From contig OX465284.1 in the NCBI GenBank assembly GCA_949987705.1, forward strand, positions 64,837,470-64,901,469: DNA of 64,000 nucleotides. Direction: 5' to 3'. Below the pieces are notes generated by a model that saw nothing but the letters and a program-made list of their open reading frames with translations, had not been told where the DNA came from and did no database searches. Within the stretch, counting starts at the first letter, position 1, and every line of letters starts with the position of its first letter. The translations under genes and the position numbers were made by a program. The stretch is from Thereva unica (taxonomy: Eukaryota > Arthropoda > Insecta > Diptera > Therevidae). Below, piece after piece: positions 1 to 10,689 of the stretch.

Positions 1-470
1 ACCCTATAACTTCGCGAATTTCCATTGAAATCTAACTTTATTACAGTCTATTTTGTTGGCAAAACTTTGAATTTTATGTTTTTGAACTCAGATTAGCATG
101 TTTCATAGCGCAAAAAAAGTTTGCGCCTGTTAAATAAGAAAAAAAAATTTACGAATTTTAGTACTTTCTTTGATCGGCAGCAGCGCCATCTGCATCGAAA
201 AAAAAAACATTTTTTTAATCAGACATAAAAAAAGTAGAGGATCCAATCTTTAATTTGGTATTTCGTTTGATTTTTTGGAGTGGAATTTGCCCAAGTTATG
301 GGCAATTGAAGAATGCCAAATTTTTCGAAAATTTTAGGTGAGCCGCTAATTGTTGTGACGAGTCTATTTTTTGATGTCGATTGTTTTGTATTTATGGAAT
401 AAAAATAATATTTCAGTTTTTTCTTTTTTTTAATTACCCCCCTAAGCTAGTTGGCTGGAAACGCCCTTGA
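1..470. other. Intergenic, nothing recognised
   Basis: AT-rich DNA with homopolymer runs. I see no reading frame, splice pattern or repeat boundary I can support. Confidence 0.5.
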
Positions 471-914
471 GCCCGGTATGCTAGGCTCAAGGAATTTGCT
501 CAAGAAAACGTCTGCATTTATTCCCTTAAGAAAAAGTGACAGTCGGTAAGAAATTTTGGCATTTGTCTAATTGTCATTGCTGGCAGTACAGTTGTTTTGT
601 TAAGGGTTCAACGATTACTTAAAACGCAAGGCTACCTTCAATTTCTACTTTCAATTAAGAAAACCCATGAAACGTCAAAATTACTTAAAGAAATAAGTGC
701 CTCGACACTTATTTCTGGAAGAAAAACTAAAATTTGATCAATAGCGACATCTGCGCGTCATTAAAAAAACACGATTTTTCTGGTATGATTTCTTGAACCT
801 AGCATACCGGGTGAAGAAATCGCAGCAGAAAATATTTCTGAGCCATTTCTTGACAATTTTTTTTACATAGGTTTAAGATAGGTCAAGTAATTACTTGAGC
901 CTAGCATACCGGGC
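471..914. mobile_element. MITE-like element with 20-bp terminal inverted repeats
   Basis: The segment begins with G then CCCGGTATGCTAGGCTCAAG and ends with the exact reverse complement of that 20-mer. A third, slightly altered copy of the right-end motif lies inside at about 792-811. The interior is non-coding. No convincing target-site duplication was seen, so the exact ends and superfamily are open. Confidence 0.65.
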
Positions 915-1601
915 TTTGAATCGAAATATTTGTAGAAAAAATTGTGCATATCACTTTCTTAGTAATATTTTCGTCTTTTTAACATAGGATATTTGTTTTG
1001 CACTTCGCTGTTAAACCTGCAATTAGGCTTGGGCATTTTGTTCTAAAAATAAATAGGTTTTATATTTTGAGTCGATTGACAACTTAAAACTCTGTTCGTA
1101 GATTGACAGGATGGAGTACTTTTTCCTTATCGATTCGGTGAACTTCCGATACGATTTCTTGGAAATATTGTAAAATTCTGCTGCCAACTCCCACTGGAAC
1201 TTTCATACAAAACGGGGCATACGGTCATCGGGTATTTTTGTCATGCCGAAATTTCCTTGAATGATGTTTACGAGTCAATTTTTAACTGAGATTTGTTTGA
1301 ATTGCTTATCATCCAATTAATCAGAGGCTTCACTGGACATAAAAGGACCCGGGTTTTACCCGGATATTTTTTAAAACTCCTCCCGAACGGTACCCGGACT
1401 CCCTCAAAACTAGGACAAATCCGGGGGAACCCTGACGGATGCCAGCCCTAGGTATATGGCGAAATCACAATTTTATACAAATAAACACTGTGTTCAGATG
1501 AGGTGTACAGATTAGAGTTGAGCCGGACTTACAAGAGGCAGTTCATTTGTCCCGTACACGATAGTAAATTGTACTGAAGCCTCAACTTGTTTAAATGTAC
1601 T
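915..1601. other. Intergenic; possible single hAT terminus near 1325-1452
   Basis: No gene seen. The stretch near 1344-1452 is rich in CCCGG/CCGGG blocks and ends in ATGCCAGCCCTAG. Read on the minus strand this resembles the terminal repeat of hAT transposons. No matching second end was found, so it is at most a fragment. Confidence 0.3.
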
Positions 1602-1703
1602 GGGGGTGGAGCACGTAAGTTGTTTCAATCGACCTCTCCATATAAAAAGTCAAGATTTTTGTATGGAGAGGTCGATTGAAACAACTTACGTGCTACCACC
1701 CCT
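1602..1703. repeat. Perfect foldback hairpin, about 42-nt arms
   Basis: The left arm (GGGGGTGGAGCACGTAAGTT...) is followed, after an AT-rich loop of about 17 nt, by its near-exact reverse complement ending in CCACCCC. This is typical of a very small foldback MITE. A structured RNA is possible, but nothing here supports transcription. Confidence 0.7.
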
Positions 1704-1738
1704 GGTTCAAAAATAATATACTACTGGGATATGACCGT

Positions 1739-2212
1739 GAGCGCGTTCAAAAACCTTACTATGGTTAACCATGGTTAACTATGGTAAATTTTTGTCGTTC
1801 AAAAACTCCGTGGTTAACTACAACATAACCACGAGCATAACATTTTGGCGTTCAAAAACTCCCGTGGTTAACCATGTTGTAGTTAAATTTTAACTATGCT
1901 CGGGAGCATGGTTAGCGATAGTTAAAAAGAAGAATAAAAACAATTTGTTTACATTTGTTTTAATGTTAATAATGAACAAATCAAAGTGGGATTTGTGACA
2001 TTATTTTAAATAAATAATTATTGGAAATAATTGAAGCAAATAGCCGACACTATTTTATGGAAAAAAATTTAAATTTTCTTTACCACGTAGTTAACCACGG
2101 TGCGTTCAAAAACCTCCATGGTTAAACATAATCTTTCGTGGTTAAGTGAAGTGATGTAGTGTAACCACAGCTTACCTCGTGGTTTACTATAGTAAGGTTT
2201 TTGAACGCGCTC
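1739..2212. mobile_element. GTTCAAAAACC MITE, complete copy with 3-bp duplication
   Basis: The copy starts GAGCGCGTTCAAAAACCTTA and ends with the reverse complement (…GGTTTTTGAACGCGCTC). It is flanked on both sides by CGT (1736-1738 and 2213-2215). Inside are further GTTCAAAAAC motifs next to GGTTAACCATGG palindromes. The same family recurs at 9725, 36.9, 40.36, 42.07, 42.385 and 43.12 kb. Length (about 470 bp), 3-bp duplication and non-coding interior fit a PIF/Harbinger-type MITE; that class assignment is inference. Confidence 0.75.
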
Positions 2213-2224
2213 CGTGTATCGTGC

Positions 2225-2480
2225 GATTGTAAATTACGAAGTGGAGAGACATTTCTTACTTCTTTGGCGGCAGTAAAATATCCAATTTGAACTGCGCCGA
2301 GGTGAGATTGCAAACACGTGGAACAATATTTTCTTATTTCTTTTGCGACAGTAAAATGTCCAATTCAAATTGCGGTGAGGTGAGATTGTAAGCATGAACT
2401 ACAGAGACATTTTCTTACTGCTTTTGCCGCCAATTCCAATTTAAACCGAGCCGTGGTGAGATTGTAAATACGAACTGGAG
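2225..2480. repeat. Degenerate longer units upstream of the minisatellite
   Basis: Three loosely repeated blocks of roughly 80-100 bp each contain a CATTTCTTACTTCTTTGGCG-like part and a GAGGTGAGATTG-like part. They resemble expanded, diverged versions of the 45-bp unit that follows. A related fragment is near 48.94-48.99 kb. Confidence 0.5.
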
Positions 2481-2484
2481 AGGA

Positions 2485-3195
2485 GAAACCTCTTACATTT
2501 TTTGAGGGAGTGAAGTTTTCTACTCGAGAGATATTTCTCACATTTTTCGAGGGAGATAAATTTTGTATGGAAGAGATAATTCTTACATTTTTCGAGGGAG
2601 GTGAATTTTGTACTGAAGAGACAATTCTTACATTTTTCGAGGGAGGTGAATTTTGTACTGAAGAGACAATTCTTACATTTTTCGAGGGAGGTGAATTTTG
2701 TACTGAAGAGACAATTCTAACATTTTTGAGGGAGTGAAGTTGGAGAGATGTTTCTTACATTTTTCGAGGGAGATAAATTTTGTATGGAAGAGATAATTCT
2801 TACATTTTTCGAGGGAGGTGAATTTTGTACTGAAGAGACATTTCTTACATTTTTCGAGGGAGGTGAATTTTGTACTGAAGAGACAATTCTTACATTTTTC
2901 GAGGGAGGTGAATTTTGTACTGAAGAGACAATTCTAACATTTTTGAGGGAGTGAAGTTGGAGAGATATTTCTCACATTTTTCGAGGGAGATAAATTTTGT
3001 ATGGAAGAGATAATTCTTACATTTTTCGAGGGAGGTGAATTTTGTACTGAAGAGACAATTCTTACATTTTTCGAGGGAGGTGAATTTTGTACTGAAGAGA
3101 CAATTCTTACATTTTTCGAGGGAGGTGAATTTTGTACTGAAGAGACAATTCTAACATTTTTCGAGGGAGGTGAATTTTGTACTGAAGAGACAACG
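2485..3195. repeat. 45-bp minisatellite with a 217-bp higher-order period
   Basis: About 14 units of 45 bp (core ACATTTTTCGAGGGAGG) are arranged in three blocks. Blocks 1 and 2 are four full units plus a shortened one. Block starts (a variant unit with GAGATAAATTTTGTATGG) recur at about 2526, 2743 and 2960, a 217-bp period. Because 45 is divisible by three, each block reads through as a 15-residue peptide repeat (TILTFFEGGEFCTEE). Each block ends in a stop and the shortened unit shifts frame, so these reading frames are better explained as a by-product than as a gene. Confidence 0.85.
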
Positions 3196-3787
3196 GAACG
3201 GAACGGAATAAATAGCTAGACAATTATTCCGTGTTGCTCCTGTTGGTAATTTTGACAGAACGAAAAAACAGCTGTTGCGGCCAAGTGGTTGGTGTAATAT
3301 GTGATTTTTATCAGTCAGCTATTAACTTTTTCTCACCTTTTGACTTTTTCTTCACAGTACTCTACACGGAATTTTTCCGTGTAGAAATATATGCTAAAAA
3401 TGCTGAACGGAATTCCGTTTGAACTCCATACTAGGCTTACTTTTTGTTTTGTGAGTACGGACTTCGAACGGAATTTTGTTGGTAATATATCACTTGTGAA
3501 ACTTTCTAACAGATGGCTCTGCAGGGGAATTGGAGACTTTTTTCCGTTCACGTTGGAACGGAATAAATAGCTAGACAATTATTCCGTGTTGCTGCTGTTG
3601 GTAATTTTGACAGAACGAAAAAAACAGCTGTTGCGGCCAAGTGGTTGGTGTAATATGTGATTTTTATCAGTCAGCTATTAACTTTTTCTCACCTTTTGAC
3701 TTTTTCTTCACAGTACGGAGAAATTCCGTGTAGAAATATATGCTAAAAATGCTGAACGGAATTCCGTTTGAACTCCATACTAGGCTT
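3195..3787. repeat. Pair of about 235-bp direct repeats
   Basis: The segment at about 3195-3433 recurs at about 3555-3787 with few changes; both contain GGAATAAATAGCTAGACAAT and end near CTCCATACTAGGCTT. About 120 bp separates them. The copies differ mainly where the first has a small duplication around CTACACGGAATTTTTCCGTG. They could be two copies of a short interspersed element. No terminal features classify them. Confidence 0.7.
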
Positions 3788-6689
3788 TAGTTAGAATTTC
3801 AATTAACGATTTGTAACAAAAGCAAAGCTCACATGGCCCCATCTATTAAATTAGATTTGAAACGAACTGTAATTAAAGACAAAGCTTTTCAAAGTTTCTG
3901 GAAAGAAAATATTCCAGTATAGTTCAGTCTATGGTGGAAGGATTTGAAATTGGTAAAGGAGGAGCTTGGATATAAAAAAGCAGTGACAACGGCATTTAGA
4001 GTCAGTTTTGGATTTGAAAAGCGATTAAAGTGTTCTGAAGTGATAAAAGTGGCCTAAAACGACAGTGGTGATCAAATAGTGGATTAAAAAGCGATAAATA
4101 GAATTTGCGAGTGTGAGATATTGAGTTGCAAGTAATAATAGTGAACTTTAAGAATTATGTCTGTTATTGAATTGTGTTAATAAATAAATGGGTGAACATT
4201 TAAAAAGTAGATTCCTTCTAATACAAGAGCCTAGGCCCGCCAGACCTACGTCATTTTCTTAAAGCTGATGGCTGCGTTTCGTAATATACTAGGAGCACTG
4301 CGCCGGTACTACCAGTGGTAGTTTTGCCGTGCCGTTTTCACCGAACAGTGCTCTGCCACAGTGCTCTAGGAACATTCATGACGTCATGAACACTCCCCTT
4401 TTTACTACTGCGACTACTGCTCTGGAAGAGGTAATGTGCTCACAGTAGTTTGAGCAGCTGACAGCTAATTTTGAAAATCTGTACACGATTGACGTTGTCC
4501 AAATGATGCCAAATAATAATTCAAATAAGTTTAATTGACAGTGATTCTCTGTCATTATAAGAAATTAAAATCACAAGAAAACTTAAAAAATTACAACACA
4601 CTTATACTTTCAAAATGTAAATAATAATGGCGGAGCCAGTGTGCTATGCGCCCGTTCCGATATACAAAATATATACTGCTTAGTCCAGTATAACTATTTT
4701 AAACGGAACGTATTTCTCAGTGCTTTGGCATGACGTCTAAAACCACAGCGCTTCCAGTATATTACGGAACACACCCGATATTTCATATATACATACATAA
4801 TTGGATACGCTGTTAAGAACGTATGCACACTCGCTAGCCCGAACAGTGGGCGCTTTTATAGATACTATACCCTAAAGGTTCAAAAAAATACCTACGTGAA
4901 ATTTTTACGGCTGATTTTTATATATTTTGCGCAGAGTACTATTTGAAGCATATATAAATTTCTGCCTTCGGTGGTTCCTTTCGGTCGCAGGTCGACTCGC
5001 ACGATTTACGTATTCAATAAAAAAAAGAGAAACCATTTTAGTTTTAATTAAAATATTTATTACCGAAATTAATTTTTTCCGACGAGATATAAAAACCAAC
5101 TGCTCTTTATTATCAACTTAAAAGGATCTTCATCCGTCGAGAAATTGCAAAGTGTTGTTTGCCTTGCAGGTTTCCGATAGGAAAATTAAATAAAAGACTC
5201 TTAATCTTTGTTCGGAAATTTCAGGTAACGTCTCGTTACATGAGATTTCCAGTATGCATGTAGCACAGGGGGGGGATCCAGAAGCAATTCTTGGGGGGGG
5301 TGTTAAATTTTACTCAGAATCAGGAGATTATGTTATCTGAAATAGTGTTCGGTGTACAGTAAAAATTATAGTAAAAATTTGACTCCCTAAGAATAAAAAA
5401 AAATACGAGTGTGCGTAGGACCACACTTTAGAAGTGTTAACCTCTATGGCTAGTCTAAATGTCCAAATCAATCTTAATACAGGACGATAAGGATTAATAT
5501 ATTTTATTTATGAATATTCTGTTAAAGTTTATTTAATTGTTACTTATATGCACTCCCTCCAAAATGTGTTGCAATGTTTTGGAAATTAAACAATTTATCT
5601 TAAACTTATCACACAAAGATCGGACGATGGATGACTGGGATAATGTAGTTTTTAGTAATAGTAGATAATACATATATAGTAATAAATACATAGTACATAG
5701 TTCATAGGAAAAATCTAGTACATAGTACTTGTCGTCGGGTTGATGCAATAGTCACGAAACAGAAATTTTTGCTATTTTAAACATTGTGCAAATATGCAAA
5801 AAAGTCATATTATATTTAGCCAAAGTCACGGATCTAAATTTTTATGGGAATCCACTGGATTCATTTTGAATTTTTTCAGAACATAATACATAATATGCAG
5901 TACATTGTATATAGTACGTAATAGATAATATATAATAAATAATACATAGAAAATAATATAACATACCAGTAGGGAATGGAATTACTGGAAAAACTAGTTC
6001 TACAGAAGCAGTTCAGTACTTCAACCCAGTACAAAAAAGGCATTACATTAACACGGCGATGGCCTAGGCTGGGAAGTACTTTTTTTCCCTTCCATTTGGA
6101 AGTTCTGATACTACATTTATTACTAAACTCATAATGCAAAGTTATTATACTGTAAATTTTTATAATATAATTTAGTTGGCGTAGGCGTGAAGGGGTGGGG
6201 TAGCTTGAAGTAAAATTAAGCGATTTATATTTATATCATAAACATAAATTCAAATATATGTTTATACATTAAAGACATAAAACTTAATGGCTGAGACAAC
6301 TGTGATGATTAAAAAAGAAAACGAGCAGCTACGAATTTTTTCAACACGCTTTTTGCGCGAAATCAAACGCTTGGTCACCAAACCCATTCTCCTCTGCATT
6401 ATTTATAAGTCATTACATACATACATTACATACACTAATTAAAGAAGTACTTCCAAATCGACTTCCCACAATAAATACCTGCGATTTTCCCTACTGGGAT
6501 ACTACCTCAGATATGTACGTAAAATACAGATGCCCAGTCGAAACGCCGAAACGCCGAAACGTATTCCATGTCGCCGAAAGCGATTAATCCAAGCAAAAGA
6601 TTTAAATATTGCAGCCATTTAGTTGGCTAGAGCATGGCAACTTTTAGTCGAGGTCCAGCAACAGACTTCAGCGATGGTCACGCGCATTT
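3788..6689. other. Intergenic with simple repeats; no gene supported
   Basis: No coding region can be defended. The segment near 4080-4205 resembles 29.03-29.16 kb (both contain a GTGAACT..AAGAATT..GT core, a run of AATAAATAAAT and a GTATTCCTT-like end), so it belongs to some repeat family. Arrays of ATACATAGTA-type units lie at about 5650-5725 and 5880-5960; the same sequence flanks the retroelement at 57.6-60.2 kb. G-runs occur at 5271 and 5295. Confidence 0.5.
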
Positions 6690-6915
6690 TTGGTTCGCAC
6701 CAGTTTCTGGGCACTTGTGCCTATGCAGCTGGCTAGAGCATGGCAACTTTTGGTTTAGCTCCACATAGAAACAGCAGCGTATAATTCTATGTGTGCGAGG
6801 AAAAATAGCCCGCGCTTGGTGGGTGGGATTGGGTTAGAATGTTGCAATGCAGAAGCTGCTCTCAGCATTCGTTTTATATTCTCGCGCCGCTCTCAAAATT
6901 CATGTCATATTCAGG
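6690..6915. repeat. 0.3-kb inverted repeat, copy 1
   Basis: This segment (containing CAGCTGGCTAGAGCATGGCA) is the reverse complement of about 8.64-8.87 kb and lies in the same orientation as 19.81-20.02 kb. Together with the 8.64-kb copy it brackets a 1.7-kb loop made of other nested elements, giving a foldback-like 2.3-kb unit. Confidence 0.75.
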
Positions 6916-7294
6916 GGTGCCACTTTGGCTCTATAGAGCCATTTGTGGCTCTTTATCAAAAAAACTTTTAAAATTGGCTCTTTGGCTCTTTTTCAACTTA
7001 AATGGCTCTTTTGCCTTTTTCTTTCAACTTGATCTTGAATTTTAACTGATTTGGTTTTTCCTAATTACATACTCGCAAAGAATTTACCATTACTGTTACT
7101 GGATAAAAATTCAATATTTGATTTCAAGATTTGAAGATTTTAGAACTATCCTACAACTAATTTCTCTGGTCGACCATGCCTCCTACTCGTATGGTAAAGA
7201 AGAAGATTTGTTTTTGACATCTTATTGTTCGCGGTTTTCAATGTAATTTCTGTTGTGTTTGAATTTGGCTCTTTTTTATCAGCTTTGGCTCTTT

Positions 7295-8565
7295 CCCAGT
7301 AGGAATTCTAGGAAGGCCTTACCGATGGAGCACTGAAATAAGTACTCATCTGGTAAGGGGTACCCCTTATTTTCTTGGTGCTAGATGAGCCCTTACAAAC
7401 CCCATTACAAGAGAAGGCAGATGGTAAGGTGTAGTCCAGAATTATACCCAAACAAGTGAGAGTCTGCCCGATGACTCAAGGGAGCTTTCCTGGAGCTTTC
7501 ATAAATTTTATAGATAAAAAGAAAACGGGCAATTATATTCGTCGACATAAAATGCGACATTAGCATACTCAATAGCCCGTCTCTCATTCGATACGGAAGA
7601 CAAGCAGCTTTAGAAGTGGTTAGAATTTAGTTGGGGGACTGCTTAGGTAAAGCCACTCTCGGGCTTGAAAAAAAGGCATTTGTAAAAGATGAAGAAATAA
7701 AAGCATTTCGACACCGGGTCACATATCCACAGGCGCCCATGAATAGCTCTTTTTGCAATGTTCCATTTGCTGCCTTACTATACCCCCCAGCAAACCAATC
7801 TTTAAGATAACTTAACGAATTCGTTACAGAAATTCGTAAATTTTTCCCGAATTCGCAATAGAATTCTGAACAAATTCGGAAAGAAAAATATATAAAGAGG
7901 TTGACACGACATCGTTAAAGAAATTCTTTTCGAAATCGTTACGAAATTTAGTAATGATTTAGCAAAGCTTTTTACCCCTAATAAAAGCTTCGCATTCATA
8001 TAGGCCATACCTTTCTTTACTAAACTCTTCACATGAAAAAATATATAGTTAGCCTGGCGGAAATAAAACTCTTTAAATGAAAGAAAGAATTAATTATTAT
8101 TATTTATTACAAAACACACAAAATTAACAAACAAAATTATGAATTTTAAAATTTCACAATGAACTTGCGCACTTCACTTTGACACACTGTGTAAGTTTAA
8201 GACATGTGTTCCGATTTCTGGCCTACTTCGTAAAGAAAATTTGTTACCGGCTTCGTCGTGACATTGTTGCGAAGTTGTTTTCCGAATTCTTTTCGATTTA
8301 GTTTTGACTAATCGCCATATAAAAAGCTTTAGTTTTTGTTGTTGTATTGCTTCCGAAAATCTTTCGACTTGTAGGAATTCGGAAAGTTTGGTTTGCTGGG
8401 CCCTTACAGATGAGCAGTTCTATAAGTACTCTAAGGTAAGTACTAAAGTAAGGCCTTACCCCCTATGACATCGTGTGTAAAAGTAAGCACTTCTGTAAAA
8501 GGGAGTGGTAAGGCCTACCCCTTACCAGTAAGTGCTACTTCTGAAAGCTTACCGGTCCTACTGGG
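7295..8565. mobile_element. 1.27-kb element with CCCAGTAGG...CCTACTGGG ends
   Basis: Terminal inverted repeats CCCAGTAGGA and TCCTACTGGG are followed inside by subterminal repeats of GGTAAGGCCTTACC-type sequence near both ends. It holds no intact reading frame and is itself interrupted at 7786-8400. The ends resemble those of the 3.2-kb transposon at 12.9 kb (CCCAGCAGG), so this may be a non-autonomous relative. No clear target duplication was found. Confidence 0.6.
7786..8400. mobile_element. 0.6-kb element nested in the previous one
   Basis: Starts CCCAGCAAACC and ends GGTTTGCTGGG, with CCC on both outer sides. Many GAATTC-containing subterminal repeats are present and the interior is non-coding. 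It is the third element within 9 kb whose ends follow CCCAG(C/T)A. Confidence 0.6.
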
Positions 8566-8639
8566 AACATTCATTTCATCCTCTCGCACACATTCGCTGC
8601 TGTGTGCGATGGCGTGCGAGAATATGACATGAATTTTGA

Positions 8640-8957
8640 GAGCGGCGCGAGAATATAAAACGAATGCTGAGAGCAGCTTCTGCATTGCAACATTCTAACC
8701 CAATCCCACCCACCAAGCGCGGGCTATTTTTCCTCGCACACATAGAATTATACGCTGCTGTTTCTATGTGGAGCTAAACCAAAAGTTGCCATGCTCTAGC
8801 CAGCTGCATAGGCACAAGTGCCCAGAAACGAGTGAGCAACAAAGTGCGCGTGTCGTCATCATGTGTCCAGAAACGGGTGTAGCAACAAAATGCGCGTGTC
8901 GCGAATTCTTTGTTTTACCCCCAGCGAAAAAGTGCCAAACGCGCCTAAAGAAGTTAA
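8640..8957. repeat. 0.3-kb inverted repeat, copy 2, abutting the left duplication arm
   Basis: Reverse-complement copies lie at 6.69-6.92 kb and 19.71-20.03 kb. Its right edge, AAAGAAGTTAACACTTCAA, is immediately followed by the left arm of the large inverted duplication. The 19.7-kb copy ends with the same edge, facing the other way. A reading frame runs through it, but it is repeated and has no recognisable domain, so I do not call a gene. Confidence 0.8.
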
Positions 8958-8963
8958 CACTTC

Positions 8964-10046
8964 AAAACGGTTTGTGCGTGTTATACGAATTACACGATAA
9001 ACTGACTGTTCTGCATTTTAACAATTCTATTGTCTATGCATGTAGCTGTGTACAAACTGTCAGTTAAGCTAAGTCATTTTCGTAGGCCCCGAGAATGAAA
9101 TTATGATTGTGTTAGTGTGTTGCTCTGTGCAGCCCAGAATTTTTTGGGATGCACAAGTAACAAACTTCCCCGCGACCCCTTGCCTATAAAACCGGTTTAT
9201 TGGAATTATTGGAAGTGTTGATGGAAGAAATGTTATGCCGTGTAATTTGCCTCAATCGGAGTAAGGAACCACCGGCGACGTAACCAAACAGATCTGGGAT
9301 GTGTGAACGATATGGCCACGCTTCCATACTGGATACCTGGCCAGGCCGTCACCAGGTCTAAAGGCCAAATTACAATGACCGGATTAGAGCGGAACAGAAT
9401 CGGATTGAACTGTCAAAGTGGTTTTCCAAGCATGCGTTTTCTATTTAACCGATTCCAATGAACGGATTCAAACGCATTTGACCGCATCTGTGCCGGATTC
9501 GTTTTATACCATGTTCGCACTGAGCCGAAATTACGTGATTTCGGCTATTTTGGTGATCTCGCCCAAAATCACGTTCAAAATCATGTGATTTCCCATGTTT
9601 TTCTTGTGATTTCGAAATCATCTCAAACCTCGTAATTTCGGCAAAATTACGAACGAAATCATGTCGAAGCTAATACTCAAACCTAAAAATCGAATTCAGC
9701 ACGTCTCTCAGCAGCTGGCAGCACGAGCGTGTTCAAAAACCTTACTATGGTTAACCATGGTTAACTATGGTAAACTTTTGTCGTTCAAAAACTCCGTGGT
9801 TAACTACAACATAACCACGAGCATAACTTTTTGGCGTTCAAAAACTCCCATGGTGTAGTTAAATTTTAACCATGCTCGGGAGCATGGTTAGCCATAGTTA
9901 AGAAGAACAAGAAGCCTACGAAAATGACTTAGCTTAACTGACAGTTTGTACACAGCTACATGCATAGACAATAGAATTGTTACACGAAAAAATGCAGAAC
10001 AGTCAGTTTATCGTGTAATTCGTATAACACGCACAAACCGGTTTGT
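8964..10046. mobile_element. 1.08-kb element with about 120-bp terminal inverted repeats, copy 1
   Basis: The left end (CGGTTTGTGCGTGTTATACG) recurs inverted at the right end near 10,040, and homology runs inward about 120 bp to CGTAGGC. The interior contains a truncated GTTCAAAAACC MITE (about 9725-9913) and palindromic CGAAATTACGTGATTTCGGC-type repeats. It has no coding capacity. Other copies: 36.76-37.84 kb, 40.22-41.31 kb, and a partial inverted one from 41.30 kb. Confidence 0.75.
9725..9913. mobile_element. Truncated GTTCAAAAACC MITE inside the 1.08-kb element
   Basis: It begins GAGCGTGTTCAAAAACCTTA and carries the internal GGTTAACCATGGTTAAC palindrome, but lacks most of the right half of the complete copy at 1739-2212. 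Confidence 0.65.
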
Positions 10047-10689
10047 TACAGCAGAAAGTGTAACTTGCCTCATAAGCTGTCACTTTCCGTATTTTATTTG
10101 CTTTTATTGTTGTGTTGGAATGTCACTTTTCGATACGAAAAGATTTATTGTAGAAGTGGAAAGCATACCGGCGATTTGAGATATAGTTCCTTAGAGGAAT
10201 AATCAGACAGGGTAAAAAAGAAGTAAGGTACTTATACCCAATAGCGCCTTTTATTCCTTTTTTAATGCCTTTTTGCGACGCAAATACAACATTATTTTTT
10301 CCATTTCCATTTTAAAAATAACATCTGACAGCGGCAATACAAGAAGTCTGTCTTCTCAAAGTTGCTTCCCCGACGTTTCTCCAACAGCACCACCTTCTTT
10401 GGAGGCTATTTGGTTTGTATTGCATGGTCGGGCATGGTTGAGATGATGGAGAGAGTCGCCTTCACGGTAAAAGAGGCGTCTCCAACTTTCAGGCCAACAT
10501 TGCAGTTTTCACCATCCTGACAACGTGTGAATTTTATGCGGTACACTTTGTGGAGTATTCTTAGGGACACTTAGGGACATACTCCATCCCTGGGTTTACG
10601 GGATCAGACTACCCTCCCTGAAAGAGAAACTTTTTTCACTGGAACACCTTCCACACCTTGATGCATGGATCCAAAAATTTCAGCTTACC
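10047..10689. other. Arm sequence of unknown origin with a short coding-like stretch
   Basis: No intact gene is present. On the minus strand about 10,399-10,518 encodes an open stretch containing DGENCNVGLKVGDASFTVKA, ending in a stop. The same stretch recurs at about 36,275-36,394 and 39,737-39,856 on the plus strand. I do not recognise the domain. A nearby minus-strand stretch reads KRRYWV, which recalls PIF/Harbinger nuclease sequences; this is only a hint. Confidence 0.35.

Noticed and set aside
2485..3195. CRISPR-like array
   Set aside because: Units are contiguous with no unique spacers, and the surroundings are eukaryotic.
2510..3219. Three open frames with repeated TILTFFEGGEFCTEE as a repeat-protein gene
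   Set aside because: They exist because the minisatellite unit is 45 bp. Each block shifts frame and ends in a stop, with no leader, domain or splice support.
8768..9067. 99-codon frame MELNQKLPCSS... as a gene (also at 19.7-19.9 kb minus)
   Set aside because: It runs across the junction of a 0.3-kb repeat and the 1.08-kb element. It has no domain and differs at each repeat copy.
9946..10179. 77-codon frame repeated in the arms as a conserved gene
   Set aside because: It lies across a long terminal inverted repeat; conservation follows from recent duplication.
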